NCBI GenBank assembly: GCA_964466745.1
Contig: CAYXOX010000001.1
Span: forward strand, 50,552 to 114,551
Origin: CAYXOX01 sp964466745
GTDB lineage: Bacteria > Pseudomonadota > Alphaproteobacteria > Rhodobacterales > Rhodobacteraceae
Direction of reading: 5' to 3'
Length of the DNA stretch: 64,000 nucleotides
Both the position numbers and the translations under genes were made by a program. Within the stretch, counting starts at the first letter, position 1, and each line of letters begins with the position of its first letter. Shown piece by piece: positions 51,199 through 60,103 of the stretch. Under the pieces are notes generated by a model. That model saw only the letters and a list, made by a program, of their open reading frames with translations, made no database searches and had not been told where the DNA came from.

Positions 51199-51624
51199 AT
51201 GCTCGGGACGGCGCCGATCCTGCATTTTTCGGTCGTGGTCGATGATCTCGACCGCAGCGTCGCGTTCTATCGCGCGGCACTTGGCTTCCTGCCGGCGCTC
51301 GGGCCGCTGGATCTCGGCGATGCCTTCGCGCGACTGATCGGGCAGCCCGGAATTTCCGCGCGCCTGGTGCAACTGTCACATCCCGACCGCTCCGAGATCC
51401 TGGAGTTCATCGCCTGCACCGGCCAGGCGGGCGCCGCCGCCGGCGCGGTGCCGATCGCCCATGTCGCCTTGCAGGTGAGCGACCTCGATGCCGCCCTCGC
51501 CGAAGCCGAGGCGGAAGGCGCCGAACGGATGGGCGAAATCGTGACCTTCGAGGGTGAGGGGCGCTCGGCCTACCTGCGCGCGCCCGGAGGCTCGGCCCTG
51601 GAGCTTGAGGAGTTCTTCGCATGA
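51199..51624 (+). CDS. VOC-family (glyoxalase/dioxygenase-like) protein
   Basis: The 141-residue single-domain VOC protein starts MLGTAPILHFSVVVDDLDRS, with the first metal-ligand His and the DLDRSVAFYRAALGF helix. A second module is visible in PIAHVALQVSDLDAAL, with a C-terminal Glu (LELEEFFA). It probably acts as an isomerase, lyase or epimerase on a small acid. The ATG at 51199 suits GGGAG at 51186..51190 and lies downstream of the candidate promoter; an upstream in-frame ATG at 51028 lies before the promoter and is rejected. Its stop overlaps the E1alpha start by ATGA. Confidence 0.8.
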   Translation: MLGTAPILHFSVVVDDLDRSVAFYRAALGFLPALGPLDLGDAFARLIGQPGISARLVQLSHPDRSEILEFIACTGQAGAAAGAVPIAHVALQVSDLDAALAEAEAEGAERMGEIVTFEGEGRSAYLRAPGGSALELEEFFA

Positions 51625-52598
51625 GCCTGCCCGCCAGTGACGTCGCCCGGACCCGCTTTCGCCGGTTGGCCGAAATGCGCGCCTTCGACGAGGCCTGCCT
51701 CGATGCGCTGCGGCGCGGCCATATTCACGGAGAGCTTCACGTCGGGCTCGGGCAGGAGGCCATCGGCGCGGCCATGGCCGAGAGCCTGGTGCCCGGGGAT
51801 GCCTTGGTTTCCACCCATAGAAACCACTTTCACGGGCTGGCCAAGGGCGTGGATCCCAAGGCGCTGCTCGCCGAGATATGCGAGCGCGAAACCGGGCTGT
51901 GCCGCGGACGCGGCGGGCACATGCACCCGTTCGACCCGTCCACCAACTTCTCCGCGACCGGCATCGTGGGTGCCTCGGTGCCCGTGGCGCTCGGGTATGC
52001 CCATGCCTTCGCGCTCCGCGGAGAGGCCGCGGTGGCGGTGGGTGTCACCGGCGACGGCGGCTCGCACACCGGCGGGTTTCACGAGGCGCTGGTGATGGCC
52101 GGGGCGCGCAAGCTGCCCATGGTGGTGCTGGTGGAAAACAACGCGCTGGCGATCTCGGTGCCCTTCTCTGCGATCTCTCCCACGCCAACCGTGGCCGAAC
52201 GCGCCAGCGCCTACGGCGCCCTGGGCGTGCATGTGGACGGCACGGATTTGGACGCGACGGCAGAAGCCTTCGCGAAGGTGATGGAGCACGCGCGCGGCGG
52301 CAAGGGGCCGGCGATAATCGAGGCGACATGCCATAGGTTCCGCGGCCATTTCGAGGGCGATCCGGAGGGCTACCGCAGCAAGGAGGAACGCAATCGGCTT
52401 CGTGAGAACTTCGATCCGCTTCTGCTTTACCGCGCGAAGCTCACGGGGGCCGGGATACTGGACGACGCCGCGCTCGACGCGCTGCAGGCCGAGGTGAAGG
52501 CGCAGGCCAGGGCGATGCTGACGGAGGTGCTGGAGGCCCCGATGCCGGATGCCTCCGGGGCGCGAGACCATGTTTTCGTCGAGGAGGTGGAGGCATGA
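51621..52598 (+). CDS. ThDP-dependent dehydrogenase E1 alpha subunit (second set)
   Basis: The 325-residue protein contains STHRNHFHGLAKG, RGRGGHMHPF and the ThDP motif GDGGSHTGGFHEALVMA ending in VENNALA. It forms an E1 heterotetramer with the following gene product. It differs from the Aco-type E1alpha at 31516 throughout. Unlike that set, no E2 gene follows; the operon continues with an SDR. The E1 may therefore use an E2 from elsewhere, or release an aldehyde or hydroxyketone without CoA transfer. Confidence 0.87.
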   Translation: MSLPASDVARTRFRRLAEMRAFDEACLDALRRGHIHGELHVGLGQEAIGAAMAESLVPGDALVSTHRNHFHGLAKGVDPKALLAEICERETGLCRGRGGHMHPFDPSTNFSATGIVGASVPVALGYAHAFALRGEAAVAVGVTGDGGSHTGGFHEALVMAGARKLPMVVLVENNALAISVPFSAISPTPTVAERASAYGALGVHVDGTDLDATAEAFAKVMEHARGGKGPAIIEATCHRFRGHFEGDPEGYRSKEERNRLRENFDPLLLYRAKLTGAGILDDAALDALQAEVKAQARAMLTEVLEAPMPDASGARDHVFVEEVEA

Positions 52599-53620
52599 GC
52601 GCGCAGAGCCGCATCAACGATCGCCGCGCAATGCCGCTGCCGGCGACCATCTCGGAGGCCATCGGGCTGGAGATGGAGCGCGACGAGACGATCCTTTGCA
52701 TCGGTGAGGACATCGGCCGGGCCGGGGGCGTATTCGGTGCCACCCGCGGGCTTCAGGAGAGGTTCGGGGAGGCCCGGGTGATGGATGCGCCCATCGCCGA
52801 GATGGGGTTCACCGGGATGGGGGTGGGCCTCGCGCAGGCCGGGATGCGCCCGCTGATCGAGATCATGTTCGTGGATTTCATCGGCGTTTGCCTCGAGCAG
52901 GTCTACAACGCCGCGGCGAAGATCCCCTACATGTCCGGCGGGCGCCAGCGCATGCCCATCGTCTTCAAGACGGCTGGGGGCTGCATCGGATCGGCCGCGC
53001 AGCACTCGCAGTGCCTCTGGGGCCTCTTCGCGCATCTGCCGGGGCTCAAGGTGGTCGCCCCGTGCAATCCGCATGACCACAAGGGGCTCATGGCGGCGGC
53101 CCTCCGCAGCGACGACCCGGTTGTCTTCATCGAGCACAAGGCGCTGTTGCTGAAGAAGGGCAAGGACTTCCGCCACCATCCGGACGTTCCCGACGGCGCC
53201 TACACCGTGCCCATCGGCAAGGCGGCGGTGGTTCGCGAGGGGTCGGACGTGACGCTCGCCACCCTGAGCGCCACCGTGGAGCATGCGCTCGCCGCGGCCG
53301 AGGAACTGGCCGGTGAGGGCGTATCCGTGGAGGTGATCGACCTGCGCTCGGTCGTGCCGCTCGACACCGCGACGGTCGCGCAAAGCGCCGCGCGGACGGG
53401 GCGGCTCCTCGTGGTGGACGAGGATTACCTCAGCTTCGGTCTCAGCGCGGAGCTCTCCATCAGGGTGCTCGAGATGCTCGGTTTCGGCGCGTTGCGGCAG
53501 GTGGAGCGGCTGGCTGTGCCCGATGTTCCGATCCCCGCCGCCCTGAGCCTCGAGCGCGCGATCGTGCCGGGGCCGGCGATGATCGCCGAGCGCCTGCGTG
53601 CCATGGCGCGGGGGGCCTGA
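52595..53620 (+). CDS. ThDP-dependent dehydrogenase E1 beta subunit (second set)
   Basis: The 341-residue protein has CIGEDIGRAGGVFGATRGLQ, DAPIAEMGFTGMGVGLA and the C-terminal ThDP-binding-fold domain with EVIDLRSVVPLDTATV. Start and stop are tightly packed with its neighbours (ATGA overlap upstream, two bases to the SDR GTG). A Glu in the GEDIG segment should contact the ThDP N1'. Substrate may be a 2-oxo acid produced upstream in the pathway; the operon context suggests an amide or ureide compound. Confidence 0.87.
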   Translation: MSAQSRINDRRAMPLPATISEAIGLEMERDETILCIGEDIGRAGGVFGATRGLQERFGEARVMDAPIAEMGFTGMGVGLAQAGMRPLIEIMFVDFIGVCLEQVYNAAAKIPYMSGGRQRMPIVFKTAGGCIGSAAQHSQCLWGLFAHLPGLKVVAPCNPHDHKGLMAAALRSDDPVVFIEHKALLLKKGKDFRHHPDVPDGAYTVPIGKAAVVREGSDVTLATLSATVEHALAAAEELAGEGVSVEVIDLRSVVPLDTATVAQSAARTGRLLVVDEDYLSFGLSAELSIRVLEMLGFGALRQVERLAVPDVPIPAALSLERAIVPGPAMIAERLRAMARGA

Positions 53621-53622
53621 GC

Positions 53623-54351
53623 GTGGCACGGCGGGCAGCGGTGATCGGCGCGGCGGGCGGGATAGGTGCCGCCTGCGTTGCGGCGCTGGCTGGCGAGGGC
53701 TGGTCCGTCGAGGCTGCCGATCTTTCCGCCGGCCCCGTTCCCGGAGCGGCCGCGAGCCACGTTCTGGACGTGACGGACGCGCGGGCCGTCGAGGCGTTCG
53801 CCGAGGCCGCCGGCCCGGTGGAGGCCATGATCTACGCCGCCGGCGCCAACGCCACCATGCCCATCGCCGAAACGGATTTTTCCGTCTGGCGCCGGGTGAT
53901 GGCCGTCAACCTCGACGGTGCGGCCCATGCTGCCAGCGCCTTCTCCCGCGCGATGATCGCCCACGGGATGAGGGGGGCGATGGTGTTCGTGTCCTCCGCC
54001 GCGGGGCTCAGGGGCGAGGCCGGAGCCTCGGCCTATTGCGCCTCGAAGTTCGGTTTGAACGGGCTCGTGCAGGCGGTGGCGGCGGAGCTCGTAGCCCATG
54101 GTATCCGCGTGAACGCCGTGGCCCCCGGCAACGTCGACACGCTGATGCTGCGCGAGGTGGCCCGGGCCATTGCAGAGACCGGCGGGGGCACTGAGGCGGA
54201 AGTCTGGGAAAGCTTCGCCCGCACCGGCGCCGCCGACCGCATTCTCGCCCCTTCGGAGGTGGCGAGCGTCTGCGCGGCGCTCTGCGGGCCGGGCTTCTCG
54301 GGCGTCACCGGCACGGTGCTGCCCGTCGACGCAGGATACCTTCTGGCATGA
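53623..54351 (+). CDS. Short-chain dehydrogenase/reductase
   Basis: The 242-residue SDR has the nucleotide-binding GAAGGIGAACVAAL (a TGxxxGIG variant), the central AGANA segment (NNAG equivalent) and the catalytic Tyr-x3-Lys in SAYCASKFGLNGL. It reduces a carbonyl or oxidises an alcohol with NAD(P)H. The GTG start at 53623 is two bases after the E1beta stop, and its own stop overlaps the HpxW-like ATG. It could act on the hydroxyketone or aldehyde made by the E1 pair. Confidence 0.85.
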   Translation: MARRAAVIGAAGGIGAACVAALAGEGWSVEAADLSAGPVPGAAASHVLDVTDARAVEAFAEAAGPVEAMIYAAGANATMPIAETDFSVWRRVMAVNLDGAAHAASAFSRAMIAHGMRGAMVFVSSAAGLRGEAGASAYCASKFGLNGLVQAVAAELVAHGIRVNAVAPGNVDTLMLREVARAIAETGGGTEAEVWESFARTGAADRILAPSEVASVCAALCGPGFSGVTGTVLPVDAGYLLA

Positions 54352-56120
54352 ACGAGAACCCGCCCCTCCGCCCCGCGCGCCCCGTGCCCGGCGCCGACCA
54401 GACCGGCGGGCTGCGCAACGCCGGCTCGCCCACGCCGGCGATCTTCCCGCCGCCAGAAAGCCAGCGGCCCACGCTGGTGGGGCGCGATTTCGTGGTGTCC
54501 GCCGGGCATCCCATCGTCGCGCAGGCCATGGCCGAGGTCATGGCCCGCGGCGGCACCGCCATAGACGCCGGGGTCGTCGGCGGGCTGATGTCCAACGTCG
54601 TCCAGGTGGATATGTGCAACCTCGGAGGCGTGGCCCCGACGCTGATCCGCACCGCGGGCGACCGGCGGGTGTGGTGCCTCGACGGGGTGGGCAACTGGGG
54701 CGCGGAGGCCACGCTGGAGCGTTTTCTTGCCGCCCATGACGGGGAAATGCCGCTCGGCAGCCCCGTGGGGGTGGTGCCCGCCGCCTTCGACGTGTGGTGT
54801 ACCGCACTGGCCCGCTTCGGCACCTGGCGGCTTTCAGAGTGCATTGCCCCTGCGCTCGACTACGCGGCGCGGGGTTTCCCGCTCGATCTGCGCACGGCAA
54901 AGGCGCTCGAACTGCTTTCCAACGGCTTTTCTGCCTATGCCTCATCGCTGGCCGTCTACCGGCCCGGCGGGCGCGCGCTGCGCCCGGGCGAGACGCTCGT
55001 GCAGGCCGACCTGGCGCGCTCGCTCGGACGGCTCGCGGCGGCCGATGCAGGCCCGCGCGAGACCGGCATCGCCGCCGCCCGGGCACTCTTCTACGAAGGC
55101 GAGATGGCGCGCGAGCTGATCGCCTTCCACCGCGCGACGGGCGGCAGCCTGACGGTGGATGACCTGGCCGCCTACCGTCCGGAGCCGCTCGAGGCCGCAC
55201 GGGTGGGCTACGGCGATTGGCAAGTGCACACGCCCGGCATCGTGGGGCAGGGGCCGGTGATGCTGCAGGCGCTCGGGATACTCGACGGGCTCGACCTCGC
55301 CGCGCACGCCCACGGCTCGCCGGAACACCTGCACCTTGTCGCCGAAGCGCTCAAGCAGGGGTTCCACGAGCGCGAGCGCCACTTCGCGGACCCGGCCTTC
55401 GCGCAGACGCGGGTGGAAGCGCTGCTGGCGCCGGAGCATCTCGCGCGGCTCCGCGGCGAGATCGCCATGGACAGCGTTTTGCCCGGCGCGGCAGAGGCGC
55501 CGGCCGGTGGCACCGCGCGCTCCGACACCACCTATGTGGCTGCCGCCGACGCGGCGGGAAACCTCTTCTCGTCGATGCCGTCGGATACCGTGGACGGCGC
55601 GCCGATCGCGCCGGGCCTGGGCTACTTCGTCTCCCCGCGTGGCGTGCAGAGCCGCCTCGAAGCGGGCCACCCCTGCGCCATCGCCCCGGGCAAGCGGCCG
55701 CGGCTGACACCGGCGCCCGCGATTGCCGTCAACGAGGCGACGGGCGAAGGCATGGCCATCGGCTGTCCCGGCGGCGACATGATCGTGCAAGCCATGCTGC
55801 AGAGCTTTCTCGACATGGTCACCTACGGGCTCACGCCGCAACAGGCGGTGGAGACGCCACGGGTGGCGACCTTCTCGCATCCCGGCAGCTTCTACCCGCA
55901 TCCGGCCTTTCCGCTCCGGCTGGCCGTCGAGGCGCGCGTGGCGCCCGACAGCCGCGCCGCGCTTGCCGCGAAGGGGCACGACATCCACGATTGGGCGGCG
56001 TTCGAGTTCGATGCCGGCGGCGTGTCCATCGCGGGCAGGCGGGTGATGGCCGAGGACGGCGAGCCGGTGCTGACCGCCGCCGCCGATCCGCGGCGCATCA
56101 CCTACGCGGCGGGGCGCTGA
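54348..56120 (+). CDS. hpxW: Gamma-glutamyltransferase-fold amidohydrolase (HpxW/oxamate amidohydrolase-like)
   Basis: This 590-residue Ntn-hydrolase is made as a precursor that cuts itself before a Thr, here in RSDTTYVAAADAAGN near residues 394-395, to yield the active Thr nucleophile. There is no signal peptide, so unlike classical periplasmic GGT it acts in the cytoplasm. HpxW of Klebsiella, which hydrolyses oxamate in purine-ring degradation, belongs to this cytoplasmic group. The following hpxX-, AtzE- and hpxZ-like genes support the assignment. A related amide is an alternative substrate. Confidence 0.75.
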   Translation: MNENPPLRPARPVPGADQTGGLRNAGSPTPAIFPPPESQRPTLVGRDFVVSAGHPIVAQAMAEVMARGGTAIDAGVVGGLMSNVVQVDMCNLGGVAPTLIRTAGDRRVWCLDGVGNWGAEATLERFLAAHDGEMPLGSPVGVVPAAFDVWCTALARFGTWRLSECIAPALDYAARGFPLDLRTAKALELLSNGFSAYASSLAVYRPGGRALRPGETLVQADLARSLGRLAAADAGPRETGIAAARALFYEGEMARELIAFHRATGGSLTVDDLAAYRPEPLEAARVGYGDWQVHTPGIVGQGPVMLQALGILDGLDLAAHAHGSPEHLHLVAEALKQGFHERERHFADPAFAQTRVEALLAPEHLARLRGEIAMDSVLPGAAEAPAGGTARSDTTYVAAADAAGNLFSSMPSDTVDGAPIAPGLGYFVSPRGVQSRLEAGHPCAIAPGKRPRLTPAPAIAVNEATGEGMAIGCPGGDMIVQAMLQSFLDMVTYGLTPQQAVETPRVATFSHPGSFYPHPAFPLRLAVEARVAPDSRAALAAKGHDIHDWAAFEFDAGGVSIAGRRVMAEDGEPVLTAAADPRRITYAAGR

Positions 56121-56123
56121 GCC

Positions 56124-56351
56124 ATGGCCGAGCCCCGCGTCTTTCTTCCCGCGCCCGACAGCTTCGATGCCGAGGCCTACGCCCGTGCGGCGGCCCCGGC
56201 CATCGGCCTGCCGATCCCCGAGGTGGAGCTGGCGGAGGTGGCGGCCAACCTCGCCCGCACCGCGGGGTTTTCCGCCCTGGTGGCCGAGGCCCTGGGGGCG
56301 GAGGATACGGAGCCTGCGCCGGTTTTCCGCGCCGGGGAGCACGCGGCGTGA
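56124..56351 (+). CDS. hpxX: Small amidase subunit (DUF4089; AtzG/HpxX-like)
   Basis: The 75-residue protein is helical, with the DUF4089 features FDAEAYARAAAPAIGLPIPE and EVAANLARTAGF. In AtzE-AtzG of cyanuric acid degradation the equivalent small protein is needed for folding and activity of the amidase, resembling the GatC role in GatCAB. Its stop overlaps the GTG of the amidase gene, consistent with a 1:1 complex. HpxX is the matching name in the oxalurate cluster. Confidence 0.78.
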   Translation: MAEPRVFLPAPDSFDAEAYARAAAPAIGLPIPEVELAEVAANLARTAGFSALVAEALGAEDTEPAPVFRAGEHAA

Positions 56352-57724
56352 GCGCGCGGGAGATCGCTGCCGCCGTCGCCGCGGGGCATCTGACCGCGGC
56401 CGAGGCGGTGGCGCGCAGCCTCGCCGCTCTGGAGGCATGCCGGCCGCTCAACGCGGTTACAACTGTCCACGGCGCCCGCGCGCGCATGCGGGCGACCGAG
56501 ATCGATCGGGCGCTGGAGGCGCGCCGTAGCCCCGGGCCGCTGGCCGGGGTGCCCTTCGCGGTGAAGAACCTCTTCGACGTCGCCGGCGAGGTGACCCGTG
56601 CCGGCAGCCGAGCCACCGAGGGCGATATGCCGGCAGCGCAGGATGCCTTCACGGTGCGGCAGCTGGAGGCGGCCGGGGCGATCCTGGTGGCCTCCGCCAG
56701 CATGGACGAGCTGGCCTACGGCTTCTCCGGCGAGAACGCCCATGACGGCGATACGGTCAATCCCCGCGGCCCCGGGCTGAGCGCGGGCGGTTCGTCTTCG
56801 GGCTCTGCGGCGCTGGTGGCCGCGGGCGCGGTCCCGCTGGCGCTTGGCACCGACACCAACGGATCGGTCCGCGTGCCGGCAGCGCTCTGCGGCGTGGCGG
56901 GGCTCAAACCCACCTACGGGCGGCTTTCCCGGTCCGGGGTCGCGCCCTTCGTTCGCAGCCTCGACCATGTGGGCGTCTTCGCCGGCGACACCGCCGACCT
57001 CGCGCTCGCCTACGATGCGATGCAGGGCCGCGATCCGAGCGATCCGGCGCAGGCGGCCCGCCCGCCCGAGCCCGTGGGCACGCCCGGCGGCCAGGTCTCG
57101 GCGGCGCGGCTGGGCGGGTATTTCGCCGCGCCGCTGCACGAGGATGTGCGCTTGGCGGTGGAGGATGCATGCGCGGTGCTGGGCGCCGCGACCGAGGTGA
57201 CGCTCGAGAGGGCCGAGGCCGCGCGTGCGGCCGCGTTCGTCATCACCACGGCCGAGGGTGGCCAGCAGCACCTGCGCGGCCTCCGCGACGATCCGGCCCG
57301 CTTCGGCCCGCTCGTTCGAGACCGGCTGCGCGCGGGGGCGCTGGTGCCGGCAGCCTGGACGGGGCAGGCGCAGAAGCTGCGCCGGCTGCTCTGCGCCGAT
57401 CTCGCCGCGCTGCACGAGGCGGCGGAGGTGCTGGTCGCGCCGGCCACGCCGTGCCCGGCCTTTCCGCTCGGCACGGCGGAGTGGGAGGTGGCCGGCGTGC
57501 CGCTGCCCATCCGCCTTGCCATCGGCCAGTTCACCCAGGCGCTGACCCTCACGGGCGTGCCTATCGCGGTGGTGGCGCGCCGGGGCGCGCGCTCGGGCCT
57601 GCCGGTGGGTGTGCAGCTCGTGGGGCGACCCTGGCAGGAGGCGCGTGTGCTGGCCGCAGCGACGACCCTGGAGACGGCGGGCTTTTCCTTGGCGCCCGGG
57701 TCCCGGGAGGCGGCCGATGCCTGA
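56348..57724 (+). CDS. hpxY: AtzE-family amidase (HpxY-like)
   Basis: The 458-residue amidase-signature enzyme has the catalytic Lys in GVPFAVKNLFDVAGEVT and the Ser-cis-Ser region AGGSSSGSAALVAAG, with GTDTNGSVRVPAALCG containing the acyl-forming Ser. It would hydrolyse an amide or carbamoyl bond in complex with the DUF4089 protein. GTG 56348 overlaps the previous stop. In atz/hpx systems substrates are 1-carboxybiuret or oxalurate-like ureides. I infer a related ureide or N-carbamoyl acid. Confidence 0.78.
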   Translation: MSAREIAAAVAAGHLTAAEAVARSLAALEACRPLNAVTTVHGARARMRATEIDRALEARRSPGPLAGVPFAVKNLFDVAGEVTRAGSRATEGDMPAAQDAFTVRQLEAAGAILVASASMDELAYGFSGENAHDGDTVNPRGPGLSAGGSSSGSAALVAAGAVPLALGTDTNGSVRVPAALCGVAGLKPTYGRLSRSGVAPFVRSLDHVGVFAGDTADLALAYDAMQGRDPSDPAQAARPPEPVGTPGGQVSAARLGGYFAAPLHEDVRLAVEDACAVLGAATEVTLERAEAARAAAFVITTAEGGQQHLRGLRDDPARFGPLVRDRLRAGALVPAAWTGQAQKLRRLLCADLAALHEAAEVLVAPATPCPAFPLGTAEWEVAGVPLPIRLAIGQFTQALTLTGVPIAVVARRGARSGLPVGVQLVGRPWQEARVLAAATTLETAGFSLAPGSREAADA

Positions 57725-58112
57725 GGCGTATCCTGTCAACCTTCCCGACGTGGTGGCCGAAGTGCGCGCCGTCTTCGACCGATACGAGGCAGCCCTGACG
57801 GCCAACGACGTTCCGGTGCTCGAAGAGCTGTTCCTGAACGCGCCGGAGACGACCCGCTACGGCGTCGGCGAGAACCTCTATGGCTGGGAGGAGATCTCGG
57901 CCTTCCGGCGGGCGCGGGCCACGGGGCCTTTCAGCCGCGAGCTGCGGCGCACCGTCATCACCACCTACGGACGCGACTTCGCGACGGCGAATACCGAGTA
58001 CCTGCGCGAGGGGCACGAGCGCCCCGGCCGCGAGACCAAGACGCTGCTGCGCACGCGCGGCGGCTGGAGCATCGTTTCGGCCCACGTCAGCCTGTTGGGG
58101 CAGACGGTATGA
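57717..58112 (+). CDS. hpxZ: HpxZ-like protein (DUF3225; AtzH-like)
   Basis: The 131-residue SnoaL/NTF2-like protein starts MPEAYPVNLPDVVAEV and has YEAALTANDVPVLEELFL and TRYGVGENLYGWEEI, as in HpxZ and AtzH. AtzH contributes to hydrolysis of an unstable urea intermediate in cyanuric acid degradation; HpxZ has an undefined role in oxalurate catabolism. The ATG at 57717 overlaps the amidase stop by 8 bases. It completes an hpxWXYZ-type block. Confidence 0.82.
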   Translation: MPEAYPVNLPDVVAEVRAVFDRYEAALTANDVPVLEELFLNAPETTRYGVGENLYGWEEISAFRRARATGPFSRELRRTVITTYGRDFATANTEYLREGHERPGRETKTLLRTRGGWSIVSAHVSLLGQTV

Positions 58113-58227
58113 CGGTCGGTCGCTTCGCTCATTCCGGGCCTACGGGCCCCAACACCAGAACGGCCCGCCACGGGGCCGCACCACGCAAGGCCCGCCACGA
58201 ACAACGCATCAGACAGGGAAAACGACC

Positions 58228-59838
58228 ATGACCAGACTCGACGATTTCAATTCTCCCACCACGATCAGCCGGCGGCGGTTCGGCGCGATTCTCGGCGCAG
58301 GTGCCGCGGCAACCATGCTGCCCTGGAAACTGGAAGCGCAGGACGGCGTGCAGACGCTGGTGTTCGCGCTGCCCGGCCTCGTGGGCAATTTCGAGCCCCA
58401 CACCTGGGTGGGTTTCGGCGATACCGTGCATGTGAACGACACCGTCGCCCGCGGCCTGACCCACATGGACTACGCCAACCCGCTTCCCCAGGGGGCGGTG
58501 GCCGAAAGCTGGGAGATCTCCGAAGGCGGAACGGTCTACGATTTCGCGATCCGTCCGGGCCTTACCTTCCACGACGGCACGCCCATCGACGCCGCAGCCG
58601 TCAAGCGCACCTTCGACCGGATGTACGACGAGAGCGATCCCACGCGCCCCGAGCTTTCCTTCGCGGCGGGCAACCTCGGAGGCGGCAACGTGGTGGGCTT
58701 CGATACGCCCGACGCGATGACCTTCCGAATCACGCTGCAGCGCCCGGATGCCGCCATCCTCGGCCGGCTGACGCGCCCGGACATGGTGATCATCTCGCCC
58801 GCGGCGCTCGAGGAGCACGGCCAGGCCATCGGGCAGAACTACGTCTCCTGCGGGCCCTACAGGATTGTCAGCGTCACGCCCAACGAGCGCGTCGTTCTGG
58901 AAGCCTTCGAGGGCTTCTACAAGGGCAAGCCCGAGATCGAGCGCCTCGTGATGCAGGTGATCCCCGAGGCGGTGGCGCAGATGACCTCGCTCGCCTCGGG
59001 CGACCTGAACGTCACCAACCTGATCCCGCATTCCAACGTGGACAGGCTGGAGGCGATGGACGGCATCAAGATCGAACAGTCCGCGCCGTTCATCTCGGTG
59101 ATGCTGGCTATGAACTGCGAGGCGGGCATCCTCAGCGACATCCGCGTGCGCCGGGCGATCAACATGGCGCTGGACCGCTCCGGTGCCGTCAACGAGGTGT
59201 TCTTCGGCAAGGCCGAGGAGCCCGGCTACATCATCCCGTCGGCCGAGTTCGGCTTCGACGAGAGCCACCGCGCACACTCGATGCGCGATCTCGATGCGGC
59301 GCGCGCGCTGCTCGAGGAGGCAGGCGCAATGGGCGCCGAGGTGTCGATGATCTCCGAAAACTCGGGCTTCTGGCCGCGGCTGGGCCAGGTGGTGGAGCGC
59401 AGCCTGACGGAGCTCGGCCTCGTGGTGAACACCGAGTATCTCGACAGCGGTACCTACAACGGGCGGCTCTTCGACAAGACCCAGCACGAGCTTGCGTTCC
59501 TTCAGCGCTCGGCGTTCTTCCCTGACCCCGACGACCGGTTCTCGCCCGTGTTCGGCTCGGGCACCACGGCCGCCGAGCAGATCACCGCCCAGACCGGCCT
59601 GCCGGAACAGGCGCGCCTCGACGAGATGATGGCCATGGCCAACGCCGAGAGCGATCCTGCCGCGCGCGAGCAGATCTACATCGACATGAACAATTACATG
59701 GCCGAGGAGATGCTGCCGGTGGCCGCGGTGGTGAACACCTTCCTGCCGGTGGCGGTGAGCGTGGGCATCGACGGGGTCAATGCCAACGCGCTGGGCACGT
59801 ACCGGACCTTCCTAGAAGGGGCGCGGTACACCGCCTAG
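58228..59838 (+). CDS. Peptide-type ABC transporter binding protein (family 5) with Tat signal
   Basis: The 536-residue protein has a twin-arginine signal (ISRRRFGAIL, then a hydrophobic AGAAATML), so it is exported folded. The family 5 fold follows, with TFHDGTPIDAAAVKRTFDRM near residue 120. It would bind the compound degraded by the enzymes encoded upstream. The ATG at 58228 follows AGGGAAAACG. It is separated from the permease genes by a 265-base spacer holding a strong hairpin. Confidence 0.86.
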   Translation: MTRLDDFNSPTTISRRRFGAILGAGAAATMLPWKLEAQDGVQTLVFALPGLVGNFEPHTWVGFGDTVHVNDTVARGLTHMDYANPLPQGAVAESWEISEGGTVYDFAIRPGLTFHDGTPIDAAAVKRTFDRMYDESDPTRPELSFAAGNLGGGNVVGFDTPDAMTFRITLQRPDAAILGRLTRPDMVIISPAALEEHGQAIGQNYVSCGPYRIVSVTPNERVVLEAFEGFYKGKPEIERLVMQVIPEAVAQMTSLASGDLNVTNLIPHSNVDRLEAMDGIKIEQSAPFISVMLAMNCEAGILSDIRVRRAINMALDRSGAVNEVFFGKAEEPGYIIPSAEFGFDESHRAHSMRDLDAARALLEEAGAMGAEVSMISENSGFWPRLGQVVERSLTELGLVVNTEYLDSGTYNGRLFDKTQHELAFLQRSAFFPDPDDRFSPVFGSGTTAAEQITAQTGLPEQARLDEMMAMANAESDPAAREQIYIDMNNYMAEEMLPVAAVVNTFLPVAVSVGIDGVNANALGTYRTFLEGARYTA

Positions 59839-60048
59839 GGCAGGGATCGCCCGCGTCCGGGAGCAGCCCGGTGCGGCGCTACGCGCGCCGCCCCGGGATG
59901 CCCGGAAGCGGGGGCCTTCCTGCCCCGGCCCCCGAGCCGGATCTTGCCGTGGAATTGCCCGCGGCCCCTCGCCGGCGAGAGGCGGGCCGCTTCGAGAGGC
60001 CCCGGGTCGGGCCCCGGGCGGGATGGCCCGCAACCGCCACCTCAACAC

Positions 60049-60078
60049 GGTCAGGCTTGACTCGGCGCAAGCCTGACC
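60049..60078 (+). promoter_or_regulatory. Intercistronic hairpin between binding protein and permease genes
   Basis: GGTCAGGCTTG (60049..60059) and CAAGCCTGACC (60068..60078) form a perfect 11-bp stem with an 8-base loop. A C-run rather than a T-run follows. The remaining spacer (59839..60048) contains several shorter GC-rich inverted repeats but no reading frame that I would call. It likely lowers the level of downstream permease mRNA. Confidence 0.65.
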
Positions 60079-60103
60079 CCCCTGTCCGAACCGAAGAGCA
60101 CCC

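Noticed and set aside
54942..56438. Open frame of 498 codons on the minus strand
   Set aside because: It is antisense to the HpxW-like gene and consists of Arg/Gly/His-rich sequence without domain features.
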